64,000 bases of DNA from Leuconostoc mesenteroides subsp. mesenteroides ATCC 8293 (GCF_000014445.1 NC_008531.1:27501-91500); one strand, 5' to 3'. Shown: positions 15,843 to 25,426, counted from the first letter of the stretch. Notes: generated from the sequence alone by a model not told the origin. Translations and numbers: made by a program.

Positions 15843-16672
15843 AACAAGCACTACGGTTATATGGCAGGATTAAATCTAATCAAATTATATTAATAGCGAT
15901 CCTTGGTGTTCTAGTGACTTGTTTTATTGGGGGCGTGAATACATATTATGGGCGAGCAATAACAAACATAGGAAGTGACAGCGAGTTAGGAGGCGTACTT
16001 ATGGGTATAATGCTCATAGCAGCAGGCGCCGCTACGTACGCAGATCAAACAAGACACTTGAATACCTGGTTGAGTACGCAAAGTGCCTCTAGAAGGCAGT
16101 TCTTCATCAGTAAGGTGGTGTGGATGATTATTGCGCCAATTATATTGGGTGCTGCTATTGACTTATTTATGTCCATTACAATACGCTCTGATAATTTGCA
16201 CAAAGTGGCGAGTAACAATTTAAACGACGGTGTGGAATTATTTTACGTGGCTAGTGTGGTGGTGTTGGTTAGTACAATTGTTGGACCAATATGGCAAAAA
16301 ATCGTAGGTAGTTTTTTTGCATTAGTTGTTTGCTCATCGCTATCTGTGGGTGTGAACACAATATCTATTGACTTTGGGATGAAAGAACTAGTTCAAAACG
16401 CTGAGTTTACAACGTTAGTTACATTTATCGTAGCACTGCTCTTACTGGGTGCTAGCTACTATATTGTGGGCATTATCGGGATAGAAAGTGAACACGACGC
16501 AGTACGTGTACCGGCTTTGCGGTGGCCAGTGGTTATATTTGTGTTTATCTCAACACTGTTCTTGCCACTAAATGAGAGTCCACTGACAGCAAGCTCATTC
16601 GTATTACCAGTAGTTTTGAGCGTAATCACATTCATCTTCGTATTTAAACCAAAACTATCTTGGCAAAAATAG
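15839..16672 (+). CDS. ABC transporter permease
   Basis: This 277-residue protein has about seven hydrophobic segments and is coupled to the ATPase before it. It probably forms the membrane part of the first module of the GntR-regulated operon. I recognise no family beyond ABC-2-like permeases, and the substrate is unknown. Confidence 0.8.
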   Translation: MKQALRLYGRIKSNQIILIAILGVLVTCFIGGVNTYYGRAITNIGSDSELGGVLMGIMLIAAGAATYADQTRHLNTWLSTQSASRRQFFISKVVWMIIAPIILGAAIDLFMSITIRSDNLHKVASNNLNDGVELFYVASVVVLVSTIVGPIWQKIVGSFFALVVCSSLSVGVNTISIDFGMKELVQNAEFTTLVTFIVALLLLGASYYIVGIIGIESEHDAVRVPALRWPVVIFVFISTLFLPLNESPLTASSFVLPVVLSVITFIFVFKPKLSWQK

Positions 16673-16697
16673 TTGATTCAATAAAAAGGGGAAAAAC

Positions 16698-17603
16698 ATG
16701 GCATTATTGGAAGTAAAGAACGTTAATAAAAAGTATGGTAATAGAGCAGCAATGGACGACGTCAGTTTCAACGTTGAAGCTGGTCACATTGTTGGATTGA
16801 TTGGTCCCAATGGCGCTGGTAAATCAACAACCATGCGTGCTATTACTGGTTTAATGAGCTACTCATCTGGACAAATCACGTTTGATGGGCAACCTGTGAC
16901 CTTTAATAATCATAGTGCGCTTGATAAAATTGGTAATTTGATTGAATATCCAGCCATTTATCCGAACTTAACCGCGCTAGAACACTTGAAGTTGTATGCA
17001 ATGGACACAAAAAATCCCGCTGATTTCAAAGAATTAATGCATAAAACGCAAATTGACGGGGACAATTTTGGAAAACGCAAGGCGAAAAACTTTTCATTAG
17101 GCATGAAACAGCGCCTTGGTATTGCTATTGCGCTCATCCGAAATCCAAAATTAGTTATTTTGGATGAACCAATGAACGGACTTGACCCACAATCTGTTCA
17201 CGACTTGCGTGAATTAATTCGCTCATTGGCTGAAGAAGGGGTGGCTTTCTTGATTTCAAGCCATCTATTGGATGAATTGCAAAAACTAGTTGATGATGTT
17301 GTAATCATTAATCACGGTAAAATTATTCAAACGGCTACCATAGAAACGTTCTTTATTCATGACCAAGCACGTTGGACATTTGACACTAGTGATAATGAAT
17401 TAGCTCTACAAATAGCACAAGATAAAAACTGGCAAGCTACAATTGACAACAGTCAGTTGCAAATTAGTGGGGCAGAAAATTTGCAGCAAGTGATCACAGC
17501 GCTCAATGCGGCCAATATACAAATTCAATCACTTAATACTGCAACTGGCAATCTAGAAAAGTCACTACTTGATATGCTAGCGGCTGATAATCAGGGGGAA
17601 TAA
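16698..17603 (+). CDS. ABC transporter ATP-binding protein, BcrA-like
   Basis: This 301-residue ATPase has Walker A GPNGAGKST, signature FSLGMKQRLG and Walker B LVILDEPMNGLDP, followed by a C-terminal domain like that of BcrA/lantibiotic-immunity ATPases. It is the second ATPase of the GntR-regulated operon and pairs with the permease four bases downstream. Antimicrobial peptide or cell wall stress resistance is a plausible role. Confidence 0.9.
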   Translation: MALLEVKNVNKKYGNRAAMDDVSFNVEAGHIVGLIGPNGAGKSTTMRAITGLMSYSSGQITFDGQPVTFNNHSALDKIGNLIEYPAIYPNLTALEHLKLYAMDTKNPADFKELMHKTQIDGDNFGKRKAKNFSLGMKQRLGIAIALIRNPKLVILDEPMNGLDPQSVHDLRELIRSLAEEGVAFLISSHLLDELQKLVDDVVIINHGKIIQTATIETFFIHDQARWTFDTSDNELALQIAQDKNWQATIDNSQLQISGAENLQQVITALNAANIQIQSLNTATGNLEKSLLDMLAADNQGE

Positions 17604-17606
17604 CGC

Positions 17607-18374
17607 ATGTTAACATTAATGAAGCAAGAATATTACAAAGCATTCAAGCAAAATAGATTATACATTTGGTTGATTTTGGGATTTATTTTTCCCATTGCTA
17701 TCATTGGTATCTTTAAGTCAACAAGAACAGCTGGATCGATTATTAACCTTGGTCAGTCCTTAATTTATGTTGAAATGGCAGGAATCATTATTACTGCTTT
17801 GTCTATCTCCCAAGAGTTCGGTTTTGGTACAATTCGTCCATTGCTGTCACGTCGCTTTAGTCGAGGTGAAGTGTTCATCAGTAAGTTGTTATTAAATATT
17901 AGTGTTTACATTGGATTGTTTTTATCAGCTTTTATTGGCACTGTTTTGGCTACTGCTATATTTGCCCCTAAATATGATTTCTCACAAAAGTTAGGATATA
18001 TAGGGAACAGTTGGCAGGGCATGATGATTTCGATTATGGATGTAGCACTTCAAATGATATTTGTGGCTGCATTAGTATTGATGGTTACTAATATGGTCAA
18101 GAGCTCAGGAGCTGCTATTGGACTTGGCGTAGTTATGATTGTTGCTACACCAATCATCTCTGTCATTTCGTTAAAATTAATTGATTTAGCACCAATCTTG
18201 AAGTGGAATCCATTCAATATATATTTAGGTATTGCTAGTATTGGACAAGTTAAACCTAGTATAATGGCACAAATAATGGATATGTCACAAGGAGCAATGA
18301 TATCAGCATACTTGATATATATTGTGTTGATGTACGGTATCGCTTATTTAATCTTTAGAAAACGTAGCGTTTAA
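17607..18374 (+). CDS. ABC-2 type permease
   Basis: This 255-residue protein has six membrane segments and the TIRPLLSRRFSRGEVFISK segment (residues about 74-92) typical of the ABC-2/BcrB-like permeases. It is the partner of the BcrA-like ATPase and last gene of the operon, which ends at the terminator at 18389. Confidence 0.88.
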   Translation: MLTLMKQEYYKAFKQNRLYIWLILGFIFPIAIIGIFKSTRTAGSIINLGQSLIYVEMAGIIITALSISQEFGFGTIRPLLSRRFSRGEVFISKLLLNISVYIGLFLSAFIGTVLATAIFAPKYDFSQKLGYIGNSWQGMMISIMDVALQMIFVAALVLMVTNMVKSSGAAIGLGVVMIVATPIISVISLKLIDLAPILKWNPFNIYLGIASIGQVKPSIMAQIMDMSQGAMISAYLIYIVLMYGIAYLIFRKRSV

Positions 18375-18388
18375 AATTAGTAAATAAT

Positions 18389-18423
18389 AAAAAACACGAA
18401 CGTAATGTGAGTTCGTGTTTTTT
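18389..18423. terminator. Bidirectional terminator
   Basis: AAAAAACACGAAC and GTTCGTGTTTTTT pair between the ABC operon and the convergent reductase gene. Confidence 0.9.
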
Positions 18424-18425
18424 AT

Positions 18426-19286
18426 TTAAAAATCGGCTGAGGAAGCATCAGTATGGAATCCACCCACGCCAGTGAGTGAATCTAATGATTCAATTTCTGC
18501 TGATGTTAGAGCAAAGTCGAATACATCGGCATTTGCTTTAATGTATGTTTCATGTGTTGATTTTGGTAAAGGTAAAAATCCCTTATCCAAGGACCAACGA
18601 ATTAATATTTGCGGTACCGATTTATTGTATTTTTCACTCAGACTAACGACTTGTGGTAAATCAACGAGCTTTCCTGTACCTAGTGGGGAATAGGCTTCGT
18701 TAAGCATGCCATGATCTTTATCATAGTCAACTAATTCTTGTTGGTTATCAGAAGGGTTTAAAAAGTTTTGATTAACCATGGGTGCTATGGTTTGTGTTTT
18801 AGCTAGCGCTTCTAGATGTTCAATTTGGAAATTTGACACGCCAATGGCTGTCGTTTTTCCTATTTTATATTCGTCTTCCAAAGCACGCCAAGTATCCGCG
18901 TTTGCATCAATCCAGGCATCCTTTCCTTGTTTTTGAAGGGCAGCAGGATTTGGCCAATGGATTAAATATAAATCAACGTAATCTAAGCCAAGCTTGCTAA
19001 GGGATGTGTCAAGCGCTTGTATAGCTCTTTCATATGTGTGCGCATCGTTCCAAAGTTTAGTCGTCACAAACAATTCATCACGTGGAATACCAGAATCTTT
19101 TATGGCACGACCGACAGAATCTTCATTACCATATACAGCCGCTGTATCGATGTGGCGATAACCTGCTTCTAGAGCCCAACGTACAGACTGATAAGCTTCT
19201 GTACCGTTTGCACTTTGCCAAGTTCCAAACCCAATTATGGGAATTTCGATGCCGTTGGTTAGCTTATATGTATCTACAAGGGACAT
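18426..19286 (-). CDS. Aldo/keto reductase (2,5-diketo-D-gluconate reductase type)
   Basis: This NADPH-dependent reductase of 286 residues keeps the AKR landmarks: GFGTWQS, DTAAVYGNEDSVG (Asp and Tyr of the tetrad), LIHWPNP (His) and the cofactor-loop segment near IPQILIRW and LPKSTHE. I chose the Met at 19286 because CGGAGGT stands nine bases before it; the longer form from 19346 lacks a ribosome site. It is monocistronic and probably reduces small aldehydes or diketones. Confidence 0.92.
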   Translation of the reverse strand: MSLVDTYKLTNGIEIPIIGFGTWQSANGTEAYQSVRWALEAGYRHIDTAAVYGNEDSVGRAIKDSGIPRDELFVTTKLWNDAHTYERAIQALDTSLSKLGLDYVDLYLIHWPNPAALQKQGKDAWIDANADTWRALEDEYKIGKTTAIGVSNFQIEHLEALAKTQTIAPMVNQNFLNPSDNQQELVDYDKDHGMLNEAYSPLGTGKLVDLPQVVSLSEKYNKSVPQILIRWSLDKGFLPLPKSTHETYIKANADVFDFALTSAEIESLDSLTGVGGFHTDASSADF

Positions 19287-19479
19287 GTTATTTACCTCCG
19301 TGAGCCTTTTATTATACGGTGTTGTTTTGATAGCACCAGTTACCATCAGTATAACATGTCAGCCTCACTAATTGATTTTTAGTGCACGGAGAAAAATAAT
19401 TATTTTAACACTGGTTTAATGTTAGTGCAGTACAGTGATTATATTGACAATAATACTTAATTTGTCAAATTAGCGAAGC
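19287..19479. other. Intergenic region with AKR promoter and TTGACAA dyad
   Basis: No gene is seen. The minus strand has a TATAAT box near 19310 for the reductase. TTGACAA (19444-19450) and TTGTCAA (19461-19467) form an inverted repeat in the opposite order to the GlnR-type box at 1873. The region ends in the candidate small RNA. Confidence 0.4.
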
Positions 19480-19578
19480 CCCCTAAAAAAGATACACTCA
19501 ATCTATTATTATTCTCTCAAATTATAATTCTCTTCTCTCCCCCGTATCTTTGGATGCGGGGGTTTCGTTTTTGAGTGG
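19480..19578 (+). ncRNA. Candidate CU-rich small RNA with terminator
   Basis: A non-coding CT-rich tract (TCTTCTCTCCCCC) leads straight into a terminator (CCCCCGTATC against GATGCGGGGG, then TTTCGTTTTT). No protein gene on this strand needs it. It shares CTTCTCTCCC and the terminator tail with the element at 4200-4298. The promoter is not clear. Confidence 0.35.
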
Positions 19579-19608
19579 TGAAAGAATCTAGCTGTTTTAA
19601 AGTAACTA

Positions 19609-19643
19609 AAAAGCACCAAAACCTTATCGATTTTGGTGCTTTT
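19609..19643. terminator. Bidirectional terminator downstream of tRNA-Asn
   Basis: AAGCACCAAAA and TTTTGGTGCTT pair with A and T runs on the two sides. On the minus strand it follows the tRNA-Asn. Confidence 0.85.
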
Positions 19644-19648
19644 TTATA

Positions 19649-19720
19649 CTGCTCCACTTGGATTCGAACCAAGGACCTGCGCATTAACAGTGCGTTATTC
19701 TACCACTGAACTATGGAGCA
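19649..19720 (-). tRNA. tRNA-Asn (GTT)
   Basis: On the minus strand the acceptor TGCTCCA pairs with TGGAGCA, the anticodon loop CTGTTAA gives GTT and the discriminator is G, as expected for Asn. It stands 58 bases past the end of argD with no terminator between, so it could be co-transcribed. Confidence 0.95.
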
Positions 19721-19778
19721 ATTAGCTGAATTAATCAACTATTAAAGTATATCAACGTTGGAATATCTTGTCAACAGT

Positions 19779-20897
19779 TTATTGCGAAAGTAACTGCTTA
19801 ATTTTTTGTAGTGCTGTTGTGAGCTGTGATTCTGATATTGTCAGTGGCGGTAACAAACGAAGCGTATTGTGCCCCGCACCCAAAGTAACAATTTTTTCAT
19901 CCAATAAGTCAGCAACAACTTGCTTTACAGGTATATTTAATTCAATACCGGCCATCATACCAAGGCCACGTACTTCAACAACGTTCCTTAACTCTTTGAA
20001 GGCTGCCAATTCCTGCCAAAAAAGATTAATTTTTTCTGAAATATTAGGCAGAATTAAAGATAATTCGTCTAGCGTTGCACTAGCAGCACTCATAGCCAGT
20101 GGATTCCCACCAAATGTTGAACCATGTGCATTATATGAAAATGAACTGGCAAATTCGTTTTTAGCAAGCATTGCACCCACAGGGACACCGTTAGCCAATG
20201 CTTTGGCATTCGTAAAAATATCCGGTTGAAAATGATAATTTTCAAATGCAAACTTTTTCCCCGTGCGTCCCATGCCAGTCTGTACTTCATCAATCATGAC
20301 TAAAGACCCATTATCATGAACTACTTGAATTAGTTCTGTAACAAAATCTTGATGCGCAGGAATGACACCTCCTTCGCCTTGAACAAGCTCAAGCATTACG
20401 CCAGCAACGTCTTTATTAAGGAGTTCTTTTAAACTGTTAATGTCATTAAATTCTGCATACTGGAACCCATCTAACATAGGTAATCCATAATGAATGCTAT
20501 CTTGTCCAGTTGCTGACATAGCACCATAAGTACGACCATGAAAAGAGTTTTTGAAAGTAATGATTGTTTCCCGCTTAGTCACTAAACGGGCTAACTTAAT
20601 TGCCGCTTCGTTAGCTTCCGCTCCTGAATTAGCAAAATAAGTGGTATAATCTTCACCACCTAATTTTGCTGCCACAGTTTCTTGCAATTCATTTTCGTAT
20701 AAATTAGGCAAGTGCCAGATTTCTTTAGCTTGAGCAATAAGTGCTGACTCAACAGCATCATTATTTGCGCCAACATTATAGACACCAATACCACTGGATA
20801 GGTCTGTATACTCATTGTTCTTACCGTCAGTCCAGGTGGCATTTTTAGTTTTCTTAAATGTTAGTGGGGCACGTTGATAGTTTGGAAATAGCGTCAT
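19779..20897 (-). CDS. argD: Acetylornithine aminotransferase
   Basis: This PLP enzyme of about 372 residues has the class III aminotransferase pattern: NSGAEANEAAIKLAR, FHGRTYGAMS, the cofactor Asp in MIDEVQTGMGRTG, and the Schiff-base Lys in TNAKALANGVPVGAM. It converts N-acetylglutamate semialdehyde to N-acetylornithine. The Met at 20897 follows GAGGT and lies 10 bases after argB; the longer frame from 20993 overlaps argB and is rejected. Last gene of argCJBD. Confidence 0.93.
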   Translation of the reverse strand: MTLFPNYQRAPLTFKKTKNATWTDGKNNEYTDLSSGIGVYNVGANNDAVESALIAQAKEIWHLPNLYENELQETVAAKLGGEDYTTYFANSGAEANEAAIKLARLVTKRETIITFKNSFHGRTYGAMSATGQDSIHYGLPMLDGFQYAEFNDINSLKELLNKDVAGVMLELVQGEGGVIPAHQDFVTELIQVVHDNGSLVMIDEVQTGMGRTGKKFAFENYHFQPDIFTNAKALANGVPVGAMLAKNEFASSFSYNAHGSTFGGNPLAMSAASATLDELSLILPNISEKINLFWQELAAFKELRNVVEVRGLGMMAGIELNIPVKQVVADLLDEKIVTLGAGHNTLRLLPPLTISESQLTTALQKIKQLLSQ

Positions 20898-20907
20898 GTG
20901 ATATACC

Positions 20908-21642
20908 TCAAATTGTGACAATAGTACCGGGATGGGTGACTGTATTTGTAATATGAACAGCGCGCACGCCATGACGTGCTGCAAATAAGGCACTGTTTAC
21001 TTTTGGAATCATGCCACCGGTAATCATCTGTTTTTTTTGTAATTCTTCCATCGTTTTGGAAGTTAGATTTTGTAAAACGTTTCCCTTAATTTTTACACCA
21101 GAAACATCTGTTAATAGATATAATTCGTCAGCCTTTAGATACTTAGCCAGAGCTGTCGCTGCGTGATCCGCATTAACATTTAACCACTGACCACTATTAG
21201 TAATTGCCATCGGAGCAATAATAGGAATGAGATTTTTTTCCCAAAGGTTATGAATTAATTTAGTATTCACTTGGTGAATGTTGCCAACGTATCCGAATGT
21301 GTCTTGATCAATGGTGTGACCAGTTAACAGTTGATCACTCGCAGCATTTAATCCAATTACAGATAGACCGTTGACACGGCAAGATTCAAGTAGCGCAGGT
21401 TGTACCTGACCAAGGAGTGCCATTTTTGTGATGTTGATACCATTTTGTGTTGTAAAACGAATACCGTTTATCTTCTGAACAGGTTCATTAAGTTGTGACA
21501 TTAAGGCAGAAATAGTGTCACCACCGCCATGAACAATCGCAATTTTATAATGTTGTTTTTGCCAAAATTTGATAGTATCAAAAAAGGCTGGTGTAAGTTG
21601 AGTGGCGGCGTTGCCACCAATTTTGATGACTATTTTTTTCAT
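20908..21642 (-). CDS. argB: Acetylglutamate kinase
   Basis: This 244-residue amino-acid kinase has the N-terminal KIGGNA motif, VHGGG (near residue 38) and the LLTDVSGV and MIPKVNSA segments of N-acetylglutamate kinases. It does the second step of arginine synthesis. At 244 residues it is short, like kinases that are not inhibited by arginine, since the N-terminal feedback helix is absent. It lies between argJ and argD. Confidence 0.93.
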   Translation of the reverse strand: MKKIVIKIGGNAATQLTPAFFDTIKFWQKQHYKIAIVHGGGDTISALMSQLNEPVQKINGIRFTTQNGINITKMALLGQVQPALLESCRVNGLSVIGLNAASDQLLTGHTIDQDTFGYVGNIHQVNTKLIHNLWEKNLIPIIAPMAITNSGQWLNVNADHAATALAKYLKADELYLLTDVSGVKIKGNVLQNLTSKTMEELQKKQMITGGMIPKVNSALFAARHGVRAVHITNTVTHPGTIVTI

Positions 21643-21685
21643 TAGACTTTATCTCCCATAAAACGAACAAGATGAGAATGAATTC

Positions 21686-22900
21686 TCACGTTGTATAAAG
21701 TGCATTAATTTTTACATATTCGTATGTTAAATCTGAACCCCAAGCACAACCGGATTCAGTACCGGCATGTAAATCGACATCAATGTGAATGTCATGCTCC
21801 TCAAGTTTTTCTGCCATGGTATCGGCATTAAAATCTGCAGGGGCACCATTTACTAATACAGCGATTTTATTAATGCTAATATCAATAAGATTTGGGTTAA
21901 GATCGACATTGCTGGCTCCAATAGCAGCGATAATGCGGCCCCAATTAGGATCTTTACCAAAAATAGCTGTTTTTACTAATGAGGAACCGACAATTTTTTT
22001 AGCAACCATTCGCGCATCAAGAGCACTTTGCGCATGATTTACAGCAACAGCAATTAATTTAGTGGCGCCTTCACCATCATTAGCAATAGCAATCGAAAGG
22101 GCGGTAGTTACGGTGTGTAACATGTCTTTGAATTGCTCATATTCAGCTGTATGATTCTCAATCATTTTATGACCAGCTAAACCGTTTGCCATTACTAAGA
22201 CAGTGTCATTAGTTGATGTGTCACCATCGATTGTAATTTGATTAAAACTTGTCTCAACATCTTCTGAAAGTGCTTGCTGTAAAAGTTTAGCATCAATGTT
22301 AATATCGGTCGTTATAAATCCAAGCATGGTAGCCATATTTGGATGTAACATGCCCGAACCTTTTGCCACACCGCTCATTGTGACAATTTTGCCCTGAATA
22401 GTGGATTGAATGGTAATTGATTTTTCCTTAGTATCAGTAGTCATAATGGCGTGCGCAAACCCATTTGTGTCGCCATCAATCTTTAACTGTTTGATACCGT
22501 TGATAATCTTATCGATTGGCAGTACTTTGCCAATAATACCGGTAGAAGCAACGCCAACCAGGCTGGTATCGATGTTTAGTTGTTGTGCAGTAAACTCTTG
22601 CATAGATTCCGCATGTGACACACCAATGCTACCGGTGACAGCATTAGCATTTCCAGAATTAACAATAATGGCTTGCAATTGACCATTTCGAATCGTTTTT
22701 TTATCCAGTTGAACTGGAGCGGCCTGCACTAGATTCGTTGTAAAAACCCCGGCCACACTAGCTATCACGTCACTGTAAATCCAACCGAGATCTTTTGATT
22801 TGTGCTTGAGACCAACGTGTTGGCCATCCGCGTGAAATCCTATGGGAGCAGCAATGTCAGCTGTTGATAGTGTTGTAATTTGATTTAATAATTCTGTCAT
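21686..22900 (-). CDS. argJ: Bifunctional ornithine acetyltransferase / N-acetylglutamate synthase
   Basis: This 404-residue enzyme carries the autoproteolysis site MATMLGF near residue 189, where Thr becomes the nucleophile of the beta chain. It transfers the acetyl group from N-acetylornithine to glutamate, which recycles acetate and closes the cyclic arginine pathway. There is no argA or argE in the window, in line with the cyclic route. It has a normal start and is 43 bases upstream of argB. Confidence 0.94.
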   Translation of the reverse strand: MTELLNQITTLSTADIAAPIGFHADGQHVGLKHKSKDLGWIYSDVIASVAGVFTTNLVQAAPVQLDKKTIRNGQLQAIIVNSGNANAVTGSIGVSHAESMQEFTAQQLNIDTSLVGVASTGIIGKVLPIDKIINGIKQLKIDGDTNGFAHAIMTTDTKEKSITIQSTIQGKIVTMSGVAKGSGMLHPNMATMLGFITTDINIDAKLLQQALSEDVETSFNQITIDGDTSTNDTVLVMANGLAGHKMIENHTAEYEQFKDMLHTVTTALSIAIANDGEGATKLIAVAVNHAQSALDARMVAKKIVGSSLVKTAIFGKDPNWGRIIAAIGASNVDLNPNLIDISINKIAVLVNGAPADFNADTMAEKLEEHDIHIDVDLHAGTESGCAWGSDLTYEYVKINALYTT

Positions 22901-22944
22901 AAGGATTTTCCTAAGTATATTTTTAGACGTTAGTATAATGAATA

Positions 22945-23985
22945 TTATGCGTATTGAGCAATTAAATGAAGTCCTGTGCTTTCCTCTAGATCAAACATAT
23001 GATTCATGTTTTGGATAGCTTGTCCAGCAGCGCCTTTGATCATATTGTCAAGAACACTAACAATGGTGAGGTATTTGGTATCAGGATTGTATGTTAGTCC
23101 GATATCAGTAAAGTTAGTACCGATAACCTGTTTGATGCTTGGTAATTGATTTTTGGGCATGACACGTACAAATTGCTTATTTGCATACGTTGCAGTGTAT
23201 AATTCCTGAATTTTTTCGGCCTGGCTGTCGTCGTTTATCTTGACATAAGCACTGACAAAAATGCCGCGATTAATTGGTAGTAGGGATGTGGTGAATTGAA
23301 TATGAGCAATATCGGATTGCCATTGTTGCAGTTGCTGGGTAATTTCAGGAATGTGTTGATGATGGTTGGCCTTATACATGGTGAAGTTTTCATTAACGTT
23401 AACAAAATGACTCGCTAATGTCAGGGATTTGCCAGCACCAGATAATCCGCTTTTAGCATCAATGATGATGTTATCTTTATCAAGCAGGTGGTTTTGTGCA
23501 AGAGGGGCAAGAGCAAGAAGTGTGCCCGTGGCATAACAACCAGGATTGGCAATGTAAGTTACTTTATTGTCATAAAAATCTGCTAAGCTGTAGTGTGCTT
23601 GTTGAATCGCTTCGTCAGAGGCTGGTTCGTTTTTGTACCATTTTTTATAAATATCAGCGGGAAGACGAAAATCACCAGATAGATCAATGACGGGAAACTT
23701 AGCTTGAATAAAGTCCTGAGCTAAATCTTTGGAAACGCCACTGGATGTTGCAAAAAATACAAGATCCGCTTCTTGCATAATATGCATTGGGTCGAATGTC
23801 GTAGGCGTTAAATTATACATTGATTTTAGATGCGGAAACTGTTCGCTAATGTCAGTGTTTTCTGTTTGGGTATTATGTATGGACACAACCTTAGCATTAG
23901 GGTGATTGTAAAGCAGTCGCAATAATTCAAGACCGCCGTATCCTGTAATGCCAACGATAGCAATTTTTATAATTTTGTCTGTCAT
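22945..23985 (-). CDS. argC: N-acetyl-gamma-glutamyl-phosphate reductase
   Basis: This 346-residue NADPH enzyme has an N-terminal nucleotide fold (VGITGYGGLELLRLL) and the active site NPGCYATG (Cys near residue 149). It also has HHQHIPEI, typical of ArgC. It reduces acetylglutamyl phosphate to the semialdehyde. It leads the argCJBD operon and has a strong AGGAGG site. The promoter upstream overlaps a possible ARG box. Confidence 0.94.
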   Translation of the reverse strand: MTDKIIKIAIVGITGYGGLELLRLLYNHPNAKVVSIHNTQTENTDISEQFPHLKSMYNLTPTTFDPMHIMQEADLVFFATSSGVSKDLAQDFIQAKFPVIDLSGDFRLPADIYKKWYKNEPASDEAIQQAHYSLADFYDNKVTYIANPGCYATGTLLALAPLAQNHLLDKDNIIIDAKSGLSGAGKSLTLASHFVNVNENFTMYKANHHQHIPEITQQLQQWQSDIAHIQFTTSLLPINRGIFVSAYVKINDDSQAEKIQELYTATYANKQFVRVMPKNQLPSIKQVIGTNFTDIGLTYNPDTKYLTIVSVLDNMIKGAAGQAIQNMNHMFDLEESTGLHLIAQYA

Positions 23986-24015
23986 GGTGTGTCCTCCTTG
24001 TGTTTGATGTTTTAA

Positions 24016-24053
24016 ATATTAAACCAATAAGCATTTAAATACAATAAATATGC
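24016..24053 (-). promoter_or_regulatory. argC promoter with possible ArgR box
   Basis: Minus strand: TTGTAT (24044-24039), 17 bp, TAATAT (24021-24016). GCATATTTATTGTATTTAAATGC-like AT-rich dyad (24031-24053, arms GCAT and ATGC) overlaps the -35, where an ArgR repressor would sit. The match to the known ARG box is loose. Confidence 0.5.
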
Positions 24054-24109
24054 AAAACGGAATTGGATATTTTAAATTTAATGTATAAAAAAACACTTCA
24101 TACGAAGTG

Positions 24110-24616
24110 TTAAGCTCGTGCAGGTAATTCAAGAATTGCTATATCAAGTACGTGTTCCATGCTTTTGGAACGTAATTCATTGAGGAAAAATCCGTTCTGC
24201 AGGTCCAATTTAGTATCTAAGGCGAATACAGTTAGTGTGTAGTTATGAGTCTTATCAGGAGGCATTGGGCCAATATAAGATTGATTTATGCTAGCATTGG
24301 CTGGGTGTCCTAACTTTTGCACATCATGCCAAGTTGAATTTGTACCAAATGTACCGCGTTTGGTAGCACGAAGATTTTCAGGAATATTAGTTACAGGGAG
24401 GTTTGCCGCTAACCAGTGGATCCAGGGGAAACCGCATACAGGAACGGCATCGTAGTCGATTAAACTGACAGACAATGATTGGGTACCAGCCGGCGTGTTG
24501 GATATTTCGACTGGGAAATTAGTGGTTGGCATATCATTGGTACGATAATTAGCAGGTGCATATTTTGCATACTTATCTGGTATAAAACCGTTATCAAGTG
24601 TGACATCTATTTTCAT
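24110..24616 (-). CDS. PEBP / YbhB-YbcL family protein
   Basis: This 168-residue protein shows the bacterial Raf-kinase-inhibitor-like family pattern: YDAVPVCGFPWIHWLAANLP and GPMPPDKTHNYTLTVFALD. These small cytosolic proteins bind anionic ligands; a physiological role in lactic acid bacteria is not known. The Met at 24616 is preferred since TAGGAG lies seven bases before it. It starts two bases after the stop of the next gene upstream, so the two form an operon. Confidence 0.88.
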   Translation of the reverse strand: MKIDVTLDNGFIPDKYAKYAPANYRTNDMPTTNFPVEISNTPAGTQSLSVSLIDYDAVPVCGFPWIHWLAANLPVTNIPENLRATKRGTFGTNSTWHDVQKLGHPANASINQSYIGPMPPDKTHNYTLTVFALDTKLDLQNGFFLNELRSKSMEHVLDIAILELPARA

Positions 24617-24618
24617 GA

Positions 24619-24999
24619 TCATTCTCCTATTAAGTTTTTCTTGGCCTGTGCCAAACGTGTGCGAACAGCGATGGGCATTTCAGAATTATATTTACGAATG
24701 GATGAAATAGCATCAATAACAATCTTTGTGCGGGTATCTATGTCTTGTATGCCAGCAGTTTTTGAGTGTATTTCCTTTTCGAATCGTTCAATAAAATCAA
24801 GCTGGAGTTGTGTTTTATCAGCGCGGAGGGTCTCGGCTGCGGCAACTTCACCGTTAGACTCAAGGTCAGTTATAGCTATATTATACCCCTCAAAAAAGTC
24901 AGATGCATTGGTCGTATTTTTCCAAGTAATCGGTTCATTTGCTGCGTCAATATTTTTTTCTGTCGTTTTTTTCTTTTTGAAAATGTTAAAGAAAGACAT
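24619..24999 (-). CDS. Small protein of unknown function
   Basis: This protein of 126 residues is highly charged and helical: a short hydrophobic-basic N-terminus (MSFFNIFKKKK) and then a likely coiled or bundled helical part. I recognise no family. The Met at 24999 has AAGGAT upstream and is preferred over 25017. It is coupled to the PEBP gene. Confidence 0.65.
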   Translation of the reverse strand: MSFFNIFKKKKTTEKNIDAANEPITWKNTTNASDFFEGYNIAITDLESNGEVAAAETLRADKTQLQLDFIERFEKEIHSKTAGIQDIDTRTKIVIDAISSIRKYNSEMPIAVRTRLAQAKKNLIGE

Positions 25000-25109
25000 A
25001 ATTAGAAATCCTTTCAAGTATAAATATATAGTAATTTTTCATGTTCGTTTAATGGCGAACAAACGTTTTATCTGATACAATAAAAATAGTTTTTGGATCG
25101 GGGAAAATT

Positions 25110-25406
25110 ATGGCAGCACATAAAACGGTATTTAATGACAAACAACGTATCTTACGGCTTTATTCAGCATTGATAAGCCATCGAGCGCTCTCAATTGAAG
25201 AAATTGAGGACATGTTTTTTATTGGCCGAAAAACTGTCCAACGCGATATCTCCGAAATCCGAACTTTTTTGCATGATTTGCAAATCGGTGAACCAATTAA
25301 ATCTGAGATTATTTTTGATCGTCATTCAAAGAAATATCGATTGACTGAGATGGAAAACTTATTTAGAGTCTTCGATAAAATCAATAAAATTGATGAAGAG
25401 GAATGA
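25110..25406 (+). CDS. Short DeoR/HTH_11-type DNA-binding protein
   Basis: This 98-residue protein is almost only a winged helix (ALSIEEIEDMFFIGRKTVQRDISEIRTFL, residues about 27-55), as in the N-terminus of WYL or DeoR regulators, with no effector domain. It begins 111 bases from the divergent small protein gene, so it may control it. The ligand, if any, is unknown. Confidence 0.75.
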   Translation: MAAHKTVFNDKQRILRLYSALISHRALSIEEIEDMFFIGRKTVQRDISEIRTFLHDLQIGEPIKSEIIFDRHSKKYRLTEMENLFRVFDKINKIDEEE

Positions 25407-25426
25407 CGCGGTTTTGGTGTGGATGG

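Noticed and set aside
20898-20993. Longer argD start
   Set aside because: It overlaps argB in another frame; GAGGT stands before the Met at 20897.
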